In this document: positions 9,540 to 16,595 of the stretch, piece by piece
Position numbering within the stretch: position 1 is the first letter of the stretch
Layout of the letters: every line of letters begins with the position of its first letter
Assembly: GCA_018398765.1 (NCBI GenBank)
Contig: JAHBMJ010005929.1
Location: forward strand, 44,341 to 60,935
Length of the DNA: 16,595 bases
Origin: Chromera velia
Lineage: Eukaryota; Sar; Chromeraceae
Direction of reading: 5' to 3'
The notes under the pieces: model-generated
The model's input: only the letters and a program-made list of their open reading frames with translations
Told to the model about the DNA's origin: nothing
Database searches by the model: none
Made by a program: the position numbers and the translations under genes

Positions 9540-9836
9540 CTATTGAAAAAAGATCCTAGTAAGATCTTGCAATACAAAGAAGGGCAGTATGTATGGTTGG
9601 ATGAACCATAACTAAAAAAGGGAACGAGTAAAACATTCGCTCTTGCCTACAACGGGCCTTTCTTGATCACTGAAGTACGACTAAACAGAAGAGTAGTCAT
9701 CAGGAGGCCTGGATACCAAAGCAGTCAAATAGTAAATAGAGATAGGATCAAGCCTTACTTCAGTAGAGACTATGTAGAAAGCAAAAATAAGTATCAAGAG
9801 ACCCTGGAGAAACTACAAAAAGACTATCAGGGCTAG
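9540..9836 (+). pseudogene. pol: Pol fragment 6: GPY/F module
   Basis: Translation continues in frame 3 past the TGA at 9537 and reads as the integrase C-terminal SH3-like domain: YVWLDEP, a TAA at 9609, then ALAYNGPFLITEV with the GPF motif that names the module, and IVNRDRIKPYF, the usual end of the domain. The frame ends at TAG 9834. In intact chromoviruses this module joins directly to the chromodomain. Here a frameshift between about 9836 and 9920 separates them. Confidence 0.9.
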
Positions 9837-9849
9837 CTACCAGGGAGAA

Positions 9850-10107
9850 TTGGGCACTCAAGGGGAGAACCAGGAGAAAGGTAGACAAGAAATAGAGAAA
9901 CAAAGGAGGAAAACGAATAAGAGAAAACGAAGTGAAAGAGACTACATTATTGAGGAAGTGTTAGACAAGAGAATGGATGAAGGGGTCAAGCAGTATTTGC
10001 TCAAATACAAGGGCTACCTTGACTTTTACTGGACAGATAAAAGCGATTGTGACTGTCCGGATCTCATTCAAACATTCGAAAGGAAGAAAAGGAAGAAACA
10101 CGACTAA
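9850..10107 (+). pseudogene. pol: Pol fragment 7: C-terminal chromodomain
   Basis: Frame 1, 85 codons counted from the first TTG, which is unlikely to be a real start. A basic segment rich in Lys, Arg and Glu precedes the domain. The chromodomain spans about 9943-10080: YIIEEVLDKR, then QYLLKYKGY, then a W at codon 61, then CPDLIQTFERKKRKK. The order and spacing match the chromobox pattern YxVExIL, YLVKWKGY, W, CPELIxxF. The Trp normally found in KWKGY is Tyr here. In chromoviruses this domain directs integration to marked chromatin. The TAA at 10105 is probably the original pol terminator. Confidence 0.9.
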
Positions 10108-10344
10108 CCGATGAAAGAGTGCAATCAGAAAATCTCTGAAAGAGAAGGATTTGAGACAGCTCGACCGCTTAACAAACATCAGATTCTTCTCTGGTTGTCT
10201 TGTGTTCCCTAGGGTCCTTTTCCTAGGTCCTTTTCCATCCTTCAGTTGTCCTTTCCTCCTTTTCTCTCTGACCCTACTATAAGTAGGCCTTCTTTAGGCA
10301 GCAGAGGAGGTATGCAAAAAGTTGGAGGCTTAGGGACGTTACAT
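10108..10344. other. Post-pol sequence, no gene
   Basis: This is the expected place for the polypurine tract and 3' LTR. It contains pyrimidine-rich GTCCTTTTCC repeats (about 10211-10255) and the purine stretch AGCAGAGGAGG near 10300. No TG...CA-bounded repeat with a partner upstream of pol is visible. Confidence 0.45.
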
Positions 10345-10560
10345 AAAAAAAAAGGGGGGGGGGGGCGGTAAGATCCTATCAGCAGTATCAGTCATAAGTT
10401 TGGATCTCTTTCGTGATTGCTCTCTCCCCTTCTTGTCTCACTTTCTCTTTATATATCTTTCCGAACGTCTTCTTCTTTATGACTCAAGTGAAAGATGACG
10501 CCAACATACATGTGCAATCAGCACAAAAAAAAAAAAAGAGAGAAAAAAAGGGGGGGGGGG
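10345..10560 (+). repeat. Two A-run/G-run homopolymer tracts
   Basis: The first tract is nine A followed by twelve G (10345-10365). The second is thirteen A, GAGAG, seven A, then eleven G (10525-10560). Both have the A-then-G polarity of a polypurine tract and follow the pol remnant on the same strand. However, the sequences after them (CGGTAAGATCC and ATCTGACC) do not begin with TG and do not match each other. Confidence 0.8.
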
Positions 10561-10749
10561 ATCTGACCATGCCTGAAGGGGACCTTTTCTCCTTAAAGTC
10601 TCTTTTCTTCCATACTCCCTCTCCTCTCCATTCCTCTGCCCTCTAGAGGCGGGAAAAGGAACCCTGCAACAAGAATAAAAGAGGAACAAGAAGGGTAAAG
10701 AAAGCAAAACATACACCGGGTCACCTGATCTGGATGACTCTCTACCCTG
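10561..10749. other. Spacer, no gene
   Basis: Mixed sequence with CT-rich and A-rich stretches. The minus-strand stop-free frame that crosses it (10593-11183) is made largely of the repeats described next and is not supported as a gene. Confidence 0.5.
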
Positions 10750-10860
10750 AGGACCGAGTGATTGAATGCCTGGCCAATGTCCGCCTGACTGACCAAATAT
10801 CTACCTGATTGATTGAATGCCTGACCAATGCCTGCATGGCTGACTGAATGACTGCCCAAC
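10750..10860 (+). repeat. Short direct repeat, 51-bp period
   Basis: GATTGAATGCCTGGCCAATG at 10760 recurs with one change at 10811. A weaker partial copy (GACTGAATGACTGCC) begins near 10841. Shorter CCTGACTG-type words fill the units. It looks like a decayed minisatellite. Confidence 0.65.
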
Positions 10861-11021
10861 AGACTCATTGTGTACTTAAAAATGCGTGGCTCGTTGAGTG
10901 TCTGTATGGCAAAGTTTGTCTGAATAAATGTATATATATATATGTATATGCCGGCAATGATTCCTATAAACTTTAAGATACGATAAATGATATCAGCAAT
11001 TTCAAAAATTGAAAACATGCC

Positions 11022-11160
11022 GGATGAATGAAGGAACAGAACCCCTGAAGTGAGTATACCAACCAGTGCTTTTAGTCCCCTTAAGACTGGTGGTCCCTGT
11101 TCACCTTCAGCGGCGTCTCTTGGGAGGGGCAAGTGGCCGAAACGCGAGGCCACCTGCAAC
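11022..11160 (+). repeat. Direct repeat copy A of a 139-bp unit
   Basis: This copy shares a start (GGATGAATGAAGGAA), a core (CTTTT, GTCCCCTTAAG, CTGG, GGTCCCT) and an end (CCGAAA, CGAGGC, ACCT) with copy B, which starts 196 bases downstream. Identity is roughly 70-75% by eye. On the minus strand both copies translate to related peptides containing GPPVLRG or GPPALRG and FLHSS. Confidence 0.8.
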
Positions 11161-11192
11161 GGTGCAAACACACACACACACACAAAAAAAAG

Positions 11193-11216
11193 GAAGAGTT
11201 CAACAGCAAGAACTCT
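11193..11216. repeat. Small perfect hairpin between the two repeat copies
   Basis: AAGAGTTC and GAACTCTT form 8-bp perfect arms around the 8-base loop AACAGCAA. The hairpin ends two bases before copy B starts. No U-tract follows, so it is not a simple terminator. Confidence 0.6.
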
Positions 11217-11217
11217 T

Positions 11218-11358
11218 GGATGAATGAAGGAAGAAATCCCTGAGAGAGAGATAAACCGTGGAGCCTTTTGGTCCCCTTAAGGCTGGCGGTCCCTACTTGC
11301 GATCGGCAGCGTTTCCATGGGAGGCCGGGAAGCCCGAAAACACCGAGGCAACCTAAAG
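11218..11358 (+). repeat. Direct repeat copy B of a 139-bp unit
   Basis: This is the partner of 11022-11160 with the same ordered blocks. The minus-strand translation related to copy A contains one stop codon here, so if the unit ever coded, this copy has decayed. Confidence 0.8.
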
Positions 11359-11460
11359 AATTGAACCAATTAATTACTTAAAATTATTCTTCAATCATAG
11401 CATTCTCCTGCCTAACTTTCTACCTACCTGCTTCTTCCTAAAAGGCAAAGGACTAGCCAC

Positions 11461-12200
11461 CGTGCGCCTGTCTCTCTTTCTCTTTCTTTCTTTTTCTCTC
11501 TTTTTTCCTATCTCCTTCTCTCTTTCTCTAGCTTTCTCCTTCTCTCTCCTTCCCCTATCTCTTTCCCTCTCTCCCTTTCTTCAAATTCCCCTACTCTCTC
11601 TCCTTTTCTCTCTCTCTCTTTTTTTTTTCTCTCTCTCTCACTCCCTCTCTCTATTTCTTCCTCTCTATCTACTTCTCTCTATTCCCCCCTCTCACTTTCT
11701 ATCCACTTCTCCCTACCTCTTTCATTCGATCTTTTTCTCTCTCTCTGCTTCTCTTCATTTCTCTCTCTCTATCCACTTCTCTCTGCCTCTTCTCTTTCAC
11801 CTCTACCACTCCCTACCTCCCTATCTCTCTCTCTCAATCCACTTTTTTCTACCTCTTTCTTTTCATCTCTTTCTTTCTACCTACCTCCTCTTACCTCTCT
11901 CTCCCTCCCTCTCTATCCACTTATCTCTATCTCCTTCCTTCAATCTCTTCCTCTCACTCCCTCTCTATCCACACACTTCTCCCTACCTCCTCCCTTCCTC
12001 CTCTTCCTCTCTATCTACTTCTCCCTATCTCTCTCTATCTCTCCCTCTCTATCCACTTCCCTCTACCCCTTCCTTCCCATCTTTTCCTTTCTACCTACCT
12101 CTCTCTCTTTCCCTCTCTATCTACTTCTCTCTACCTCACCACTCCCTTTCTCTTAATACCTACTCCCATCAAACTCTCTCTCTCATACTTCTCCTTCTTA
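11461..12200 (+). repeat. Polypyrimidine (CT-rich) tract with higher-order repeat
   Basis: About 740 bases are almost wholly C and T on the plus strand. Embedded in it, a CTATCCACTTCTCTCTACCT-type word recurs at about 11666, 11700, 11770, 11836, 11912, 11966, 12012, 12048 and 12117, so the tract is a degenerate minisatellite and not simple (CT)n. The 368-codon stop-free frame across it (11462-12568) is due to the lack of purines and is not a gene. Such tracts can form triplex (H-DNA) structures. Confidence 0.92.
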
Positions 12201-13619
12201 TTTCCCTTTCACTACATTCTGACAAAAGTGCTCATACGCATAACAACTCCTCATCGACAGGCCCACGTGCACTCACCTCTTCCTTTCCTTCCTGCTGCCT
12301 CTTCATACCTAGAGACTATATAGAATTAAGCATATGTATGCGTACAATACGCATACATACATGCATATATAAAAGCATGCATGCAACAGTTGACACCAAA
12401 CAACACTGCACACAAACTAGACACATGGGACAGCAAATTAATAGATCGTCTCTTCTTACACACACGCAACGTCGTATTGGGACAGTCAAATTCTCTGTTC
12501 ACATACCAGCGGTTTGGGTCTATGTTTTTCTTTCAACACATCAACCTTGCGGGACCATTTTTTTCTAGATGGTTCGATTTATCCTCCCTACACGCTTGAC
12601 CCACCAAACCCAATATTTGTTTATACATACATGCTTGCCCAACATCCTAGCCAACATTAAACATGAAGTGAACGTTCAATCAAACTCACTCGAGAAATGG
12701 GGACACTCACGGATGTATAGCTGAGCCCATGACAGACTAAGACAAAGACACCATCACTGCAAAGATCATGCAGAACAAACTGACCACAACATCAGCGTTT
12801 ACCCCAACTGCCACCACTCGATCGCCACCTGCATTTCACCCTCACATCTGCTGCCCCTGCACTGCACTCATCGGTTCCCTGACAACTGAGTCTGCACGCA
12901 CATGAATGAGCAGACAGAAGACAATAAAGACGCGTACAGCAGATAAGCGGACAGATAGAAAGAAAGACAAGAGATGCATAAGGATGCACAGTGAGATAGA
13001 CGAACAAACGGACGGACGGACAGCGACAATTATTAAGTCAGATCAAGCCAGACAACCTGACAGAAAGATAAATATACCACCAGTCTGAGCCAAACAGGCC
13101 TGCAAATGCCATAGACTATACTGAAAAACAGGCAACATGAAGAGAAAGCATCAAAACACCAGCCAATATGCATTTTCGGACATCTGAAAGAAGCATACAC
13201 GCTTGTCTCACTACACACAAGCCAGACAGACCTCCTTGCAGGAAGATTGTATACCCTGGTCCCAGGAGCAGAGACTAAGAACAAGGACCACCAGTAGGTT
13301 CCCCGAGACGGCCAGTACACGGCTGCAACGGAAGATCCGATTGCGCGGTCAAAATCGGATTCACGTATACAAGGGCAACAAGCACACCGATGGACGAAAA
13401 CGCCTTCCAGGAGTCCAACCCTTTCCTCCTTCCTTTCTCAGCACGCCTGAGAACGCCCAAAACAAGTCACAAACATAAAAGGGAGACGTGTACGAAAGCA
13501 CTTATAAGAGAACAATAAAAGGGAAGATAAACACTATGAAAACAATCGTGACAGATAGAAAAAGGGATGAACGAAGAAGCAAATGATACAAAGGCGGAAT
13601 GGAGACTGCTTATCAGATG
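12201..13619. other. Gene-poor stretch, nothing firm
   Basis: Mixed, A- and C-rich sequence with short CA/GA repetitions. A GCATGCATGCA motif (12375-12385) sits in an AT-rich CATACATACATGCATATATAAAAG context. Purine-rich GACAGATAGAAAGAAAGAC-like words fall at 12950-12970. No frame shows recognisable protein features on either strand. Confidence 0.45.
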
Positions 13620-13785
13620 CAGCATGCATGTAGACAGCACGCGCATGCAGGTGCAAGCTTGGCACGGCTCTTTCTTGGCATGCTGTGTGTTGTTTTGTTA
13701 GAGAGACGCATGCTATGTGCTTGTAATTTGGGCATGGAACCCCAAACTTAAAAGGGAGATGCATGCTATGTGCTAGTCTAGACGT
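13620..13785 (+). repeat. GCATGC-rich segment with a direct repeat
   Basis: GAGACGCATGCTATGTGCTTGT at about 13702 recurs as GAGATGCATGCTATGTGCTAGT at about 13757, 55 bases on. Further GCATGCA motifs lie at 13622 and 13643. Confidence 0.65.
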
Positions 13786-14040
13786 ATAAGAAAATGAAGT
13801 TTAAAGAAAGAGATTAAAGAAAGAAAAATGATAGAAACGGATAGAAAAAGTAAGAAAAAGTATGAGAAAGTGATGTCAAAAGTCTAGTCAAAAGTATTAG
13901 AAAATAAAATAAAAAAGTATTGGAAAATGATAGAAAATAATAAAAAAAGATGCAAAGAATTTAACATTTTACTTAGAGTAAGAAATAAGACTGAACGATT
14001 GAAAATAAAGATAAAAAGAAGTAAAAAGATAAGGAAAGAC
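13786..14040 (+). repeat. Purine-rich, A-dominated low-complexity tract
   Basis: Words such as GAAAATGATAGAAAATAA and AGAAAAAGTA recur with no strict period. No coding potential is seen. Confidence 0.7.
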
Positions 14041-14279
14041 AAGAACCAGGCAAACATAATCCTTTAGTCAGGACCTAGCCTCCTTGGCCTAGAAGACAAA
14101 TCTATCCCAAACGGTCTCTAACATCAAAACGGTCTCCAAAACAACCATAGTTCTCCAGCTTTTCTAGTATTTTTTATGTATTAAACAATGCTTAAAACCT
14201 CAAAACAAAGAGTCTTAAGCAATGTGAGAGTACGATTTTGTGTTTTTAAATTGGAATTAGTGAGAAAAAAAATTATATA
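14041..14279. other. Spacer, nothing firm
   Basis: AACGGTCTCTAACATC and AACGGTCTCCAAAACA form a short tandem pair at about 14109-14142. The rest is AT-rich with no gene. Confidence 0.45.
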
Positions 14280-14362
14280 GCGGTGTGCGTGACTGCAACG
14301 CGGCGGCGTGCTGCATGCCCGTTACCGCAACGCGGCCGGCGGTGGGGCGCGGCGGGGCCTGC
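14280..14362. other. Abrupt GC-rich segment with a doubled motif
   Basis: Composition jumps from AT-rich to strongly GC-rich at 14280. GCAACGCGGC occurs at about 14295 and again at about 14327, each followed by GGC. No gene is supported. It could be a CpG-rich regulatory segment or a foreign fragment. Confidence 0.5.
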
Positions 14363-14699
14363 GCACATCATGGGATCAATATGTACCCCAGCCTTAAGTT
14401 GGATATCCAAGAAGCCGATTTTGACACACGCAGATGTAGCTAACACGTGATCAAGGCACACTGCATATTTATTTCTGGACATTATGGGACTGCGAATCTG
14501 CTTCAAAGCTGTTAATTCACTGATGATGTTTTCAGATCAGCTTGCATGCACTACATTGCAGGCATAACAGCTCAGAGTCTATACTTTACATGGGAGACTC
14601 CAACTCTGAACAGACTTTGGAAAGAACTTCAGTCGTCTCACTTCTTCAGACATGGGTTTATTTATCTGTCTCGTTTTATCAGCAAGCGTGGTGGGTAAA

Positions 14700-15420
14700 A
14701 TTGGAGAGGGCCATCTTGTTCTCACTCTTTTGTCAACGTCCTTTTCCCCTTGGCAATGCGTGCTTCTATGCAAGCGCTCGAGCTCTTATTTTCTTTGTCG
14801 GGGGAACTGGGGCTGTTTTCGTCTTCCTTCTGGTGAGTTTGAGGTTCCGTCTCTTTTTAGACATGAACTATAGCTAGCCGTGACACTCGTTGCATCATAT
14901 CAGGCATAGGCCCACCTTTGTCCAAGCTCTCAAACTTCCTTATTTTCTTGGTATGTACCTGCAGACAGGATTTGGGATTCCCACTGGGCTGTTTTGGGGA
15001 TCCAGAGGGACCTTCGTATGCTCTCCAATAAGTTCATCAGTTTGTTTGTTTCACTGCTTGCAAGCCGTTCTATCAGGTCAGAGCATGATGCACCTCAGAC
15101 CCTCCCATAAAGCTTCATCTTTTTCTTGTTCGGTGGTTACACGCAGGATCTGGGACTATTTTTTGCCTTTGCTAAGGAGCTGGGGTTGCTTTTGCCATTC
15201 TTGTGGTGAATGTGCAGACTGAGTAACCATTCCGTCTCTCTGTGTAGGTCAGTGTATGATGTACTGCATGTTGAACAGATGTTTACCTTGAACCATCGTT
15301 TTTGGCTTTGTTACCTCTTGAAGATGTGATTGAATGCAGGTTCCGTTCCTTTGATCGTACCGAGGAGCAACACTTGGAGCTCTGTGTGATGACCGCATCT
15401 CTCTAGGTCAGTGGTTTATT
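14700..15420 (+). repeat. Faint tandem repeat, period about 150-180 bp
   Basis: Blocks recur loosely: TTATTTTCTTTG or similar at about 14786, 14938 and 15117; ACTGGGGCTGTTTTCGTC and GCTGGGGTTGCTTTTGCC at 14807 and 15180; AGGTCAG followed by an ATGATG-like word near 15075 and 15247, and again AGGTCAGTGG at 15406. Several AGGTCAG sites follow pyrimidine stretches and look like splice acceptors, so decayed exon duplication is an alternative. Stop-free frames at 14542-14877 and 14890-15222 show no recognisable domain. Confidence 0.4.
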
Positions 15421-15659
15421 TTTATTCGGTCCCTATTAGTCGCGTTGTTTTGCACCCGTGCCTGTCAGTAAAAAGCAGTCAAAGACATCCAGTAGGTATG
15501 GTCTAGAAAGCAAGAAGAGAAGTTATGGCAACTTAGGAAGAGGCAATTAATGGGACGAGGGGAAGGATACTTATCCTTGCTTTCCGTTTGTCTCCCTTTG
15601 AATATGCTGCTTGTCTACTTGTATTCAGGTCTGCTTTCTGTCTTTCAGACTGCGCACTA
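15421..15659. other. Spacer, nothing firm
   Basis: Mixed sequence with no repeat or coding signal that I can support. Confidence 0.4.
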
Positions 15660-16090
15660 GCACCAGCCCCAGCCCTGACGTGTAGATCTCGGCGGAGACA
15701 GAAGGTAGAAAGGGGGGCAAAGGAGTGAGAAGGAGAGGGCGGATCAAGGGAGTGAGCAGACCGGAGTGCTGGTGGGGCCGGGGGGACGTTCATCGACGGA
15801 GGCGGGGGCAAGGACGGGGACAGGGGCCGCTGAGGGGTAGGGGCCGGGCCCGGTGCCGCGGTATGCCACAGCCTGGGCCGGGCTCGGGGCCGGTGGCATC
15901 AGAGGGAGAAATCAGAGGGAGCAGAGAAACGCTAGCTGGAGGGAGCGGTAAGACGTTTAGGCCGAGTAAATGAACGTCTGCGACTGGCAAAGGAAGCCGG
16001 GGTCGATCGGGGCATGGCTTGGCCGGGGCTGGCAGCATCACAAAGGAGTAGGGCCGGGGCTGGCAGCGTCATAAGTAGCCGGGGTGGGCG
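15660..16090 (+). repeat. GC-rich region with GGCCGGGGCTGGCAGC repeats
   Basis: This is G-rich on the plus strand. GGCCGGGGCTGGCAGCATCA at 16021 recurs as GGCCGGGGCTGGCAGCGTCA at 16053. Between 15840 and 15895, GGGCCGG-type words repeat. Stop-free frames exist on both strands (15725-15973, 15790-16041) because GC-rich sequence has few stops. Neither is supported as a gene. Confidence 0.65.
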
Positions 16091-16242
16091 GTGTCCACCG
16101 GGAAGGACAGAGACAATCCGGAGACTCGAAGAGGTCGGTAGGAGAAATCAGTGAGGAGTTAGGGTATAAAAAGTAGATTATCTAGCTTCGCAAAGGGTGC
16201 CGGTGGAGGCTACGCTGTTCTTTTAGCCCTATTCCACACTTT

Positions 16243-16595
16243 GTGTTTTACCTCTCCCTCTCGGACTATGTAAAAAAAATATTTGGCGAGGGAGAATTCA
16301 GGGCTGAATTCTCCCTCGATGAGTATGTGGAAAAAATTTTTTTGGAGGGAGAATTTTTTTTAGTATTTTTTCTGGCTTCTTTTACCAAAATAAGTCATCT
16401 TTTTTTTGCTCCCTCAACAAAGATTTTTTTTTATTGTCACCGAGGGAGAATTCAGGGCTGAATTCTCCTTCTCCGGGTATGTCAAGGAAATATCGTCTGA
16501 GGAAGAATTTAGCCCTGAATTCTCCCTCGATCAAAATGCGAAGGATTTTTTTTTCTTTCGCACCATAGAAAGGAGATGTTCTTTAGATAAAAGGT
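16243..16595 (+). repeat. 57-bp tandem repeat with perfect palindromes and a conserved 19-residue peptide repeat; runs off the window
   Basis: Arms CGAGGGAGAATTCAG and its exact reverse complement flank GG at 16287-16318. The same structure recurs at 16441 (right arm altered at its end) and, with two changes, at 16499-16528, with half copies near 16345. In the frame starting at 16243 the unit reads SLSDYVKKIFGEGEFRAEF, then SLDEYVEKIFLEGEF. After poly-T tracts the frame shifts by one, and from 16442 it reads EGEFRAEF, then SFSGYVKEISSEEEFSPEF, then SLDQNAKDF, open to the window end. It may be a degenerate repeat-protein gene entering from or leaving past the right edge, or a non-coding palindromic satellite that happens to be open. 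Confidence 0.7.

Larger units (their letters stand above)
6691..10107 (+). mobile_element. Degenerate Ty3/gypsy chromovirus retrotransposon, pol only
   Basis: Domains occur in the order RT, RNase H, HHCC-DDE integrase, GPY/F, chromodomain, which is the diagnostic layout of chromoviruses within the Metaviridae. The reading frame moves between frames 1, 2 and 3 at least five times. About 18 stop codons interrupt it, as I traced the frames. Gag, protease and both LTRs are missing or unrecognisable. The copy is therefore a fossil and cannot be autonomous. Catalytic motifs of RT, RNase H and integrase are still legible, so decay is moderate. Element limits are those of the detectable coding sequence; the true ends are not defined. 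Confidence 0.93.

Noticed and set aside
7208-9836. Variant genetic code reading TAA/TAG as Gln/Glu
   Set aside because: One TAG is at a Tyr position, TGA stops also occur, and there are several frameshifts. Pseudogene decay explains all of it more simply.
10593-11183. 196-codon minus-strand frame with internal IGQAFNQS/IGQAFNHS repeats
   Set aside because: The peptide repeats are explained by the 51-bp and 139-bp DNA repeats, the frame crosses homopolymers and a TA microsatellite, and no domain is evident.
11022-11358. The 139-bp pair as LTRs of the pol element
   Set aside because: Both copies lie downstream of pol and none is found upstream, so they cannot flank it as LTRs.
11462-12568. 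Longest stop-free frame in the window (368 codons, Ser/Leu/Phe-rich)
   Set aside because: It is the translation of a CT-only tract; lack of purines removes stops. There is no domain, and the frame's tail past 12200 is random-looking.
15725-16041. Overlapping stop-free frames on both strands in GC-rich DNA
   Set aside because: GC-rich sequence rarely contains stops, and the products are low-complexity Gly/Arg or Pro/Leu stretches.

Overview
This window looks like intergenic and repeat-rich nuclear DNA of a eukaryote. I infer a coccidian-type apicomplexan or a similar protist. The reasons are a decayed chromodomain-bearing Ty3/gypsy (chromovirus) pol region, many TGCATGC motifs of the kind bound by ApiAP2 factors, long CT tracts and very low gene density. 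The assignment is tentative, because no conserved housekeeping gene is present to fix it. There are no bacterial operons, RBS patterns, CRISPR arrays, rRNA genes or tRNA genes that I can support.

Layout. Positions 27-3527 are bounded by a 52-base inverted repeat whose arms differ only by transitions, so this may be one 3.5-kb element or two opposed copies of one repeat. Inside lie a minisatellite of about 35 bp (about 570-1285) and a near-perfect 259-bp foldback palindrome (1629-1887). Positions 3528-5280 hold no supported gene, and 4200-4720 is AT-rich. On the minus strand, 5281-5922 is the best candidate host gene. It encodes a Pro-rich region, a probable coiled coil and a Lys/Ala-rich basic tail, and may be the last exon of a spliced gene. 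Positions 6346-6480 hold three copies of a short direct repeat.

Positions 6691-10107 are a broken plus-strand chromovirus pol: reverse transcriptase, RNase H, HHCC zinc finger and DDE integrase, GPY/F module and chromodomain, in the standard order. It is spread over all three frames, with about 18 stops and several frameshifts. No gag, protease or LTR pair could be found. It cannot be active as it stands, but its catalytic motifs (YIDD, RNase H acidic residues, D-D35-E) are still readable.

Positions 10108-16242 are gene-poor: two A/G homopolymer tracts, a 51-bp repeat, two 196-bp-spaced direct repeats (11022-11358), a CT-rich tract of about 740 bp (11461-12200), purine-rich sequence (13780-14040), a GC spike (14280-14360), a faintly repetitive stretch (14700-15420) and GC-rich repeats (15660-16090). 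The right edge (16243-16595) is a tandem 57-bp repeat built around perfect 15-bp palindromic arms. It keeps a 19-residue peptide repeat in two reading frames and runs off the window.
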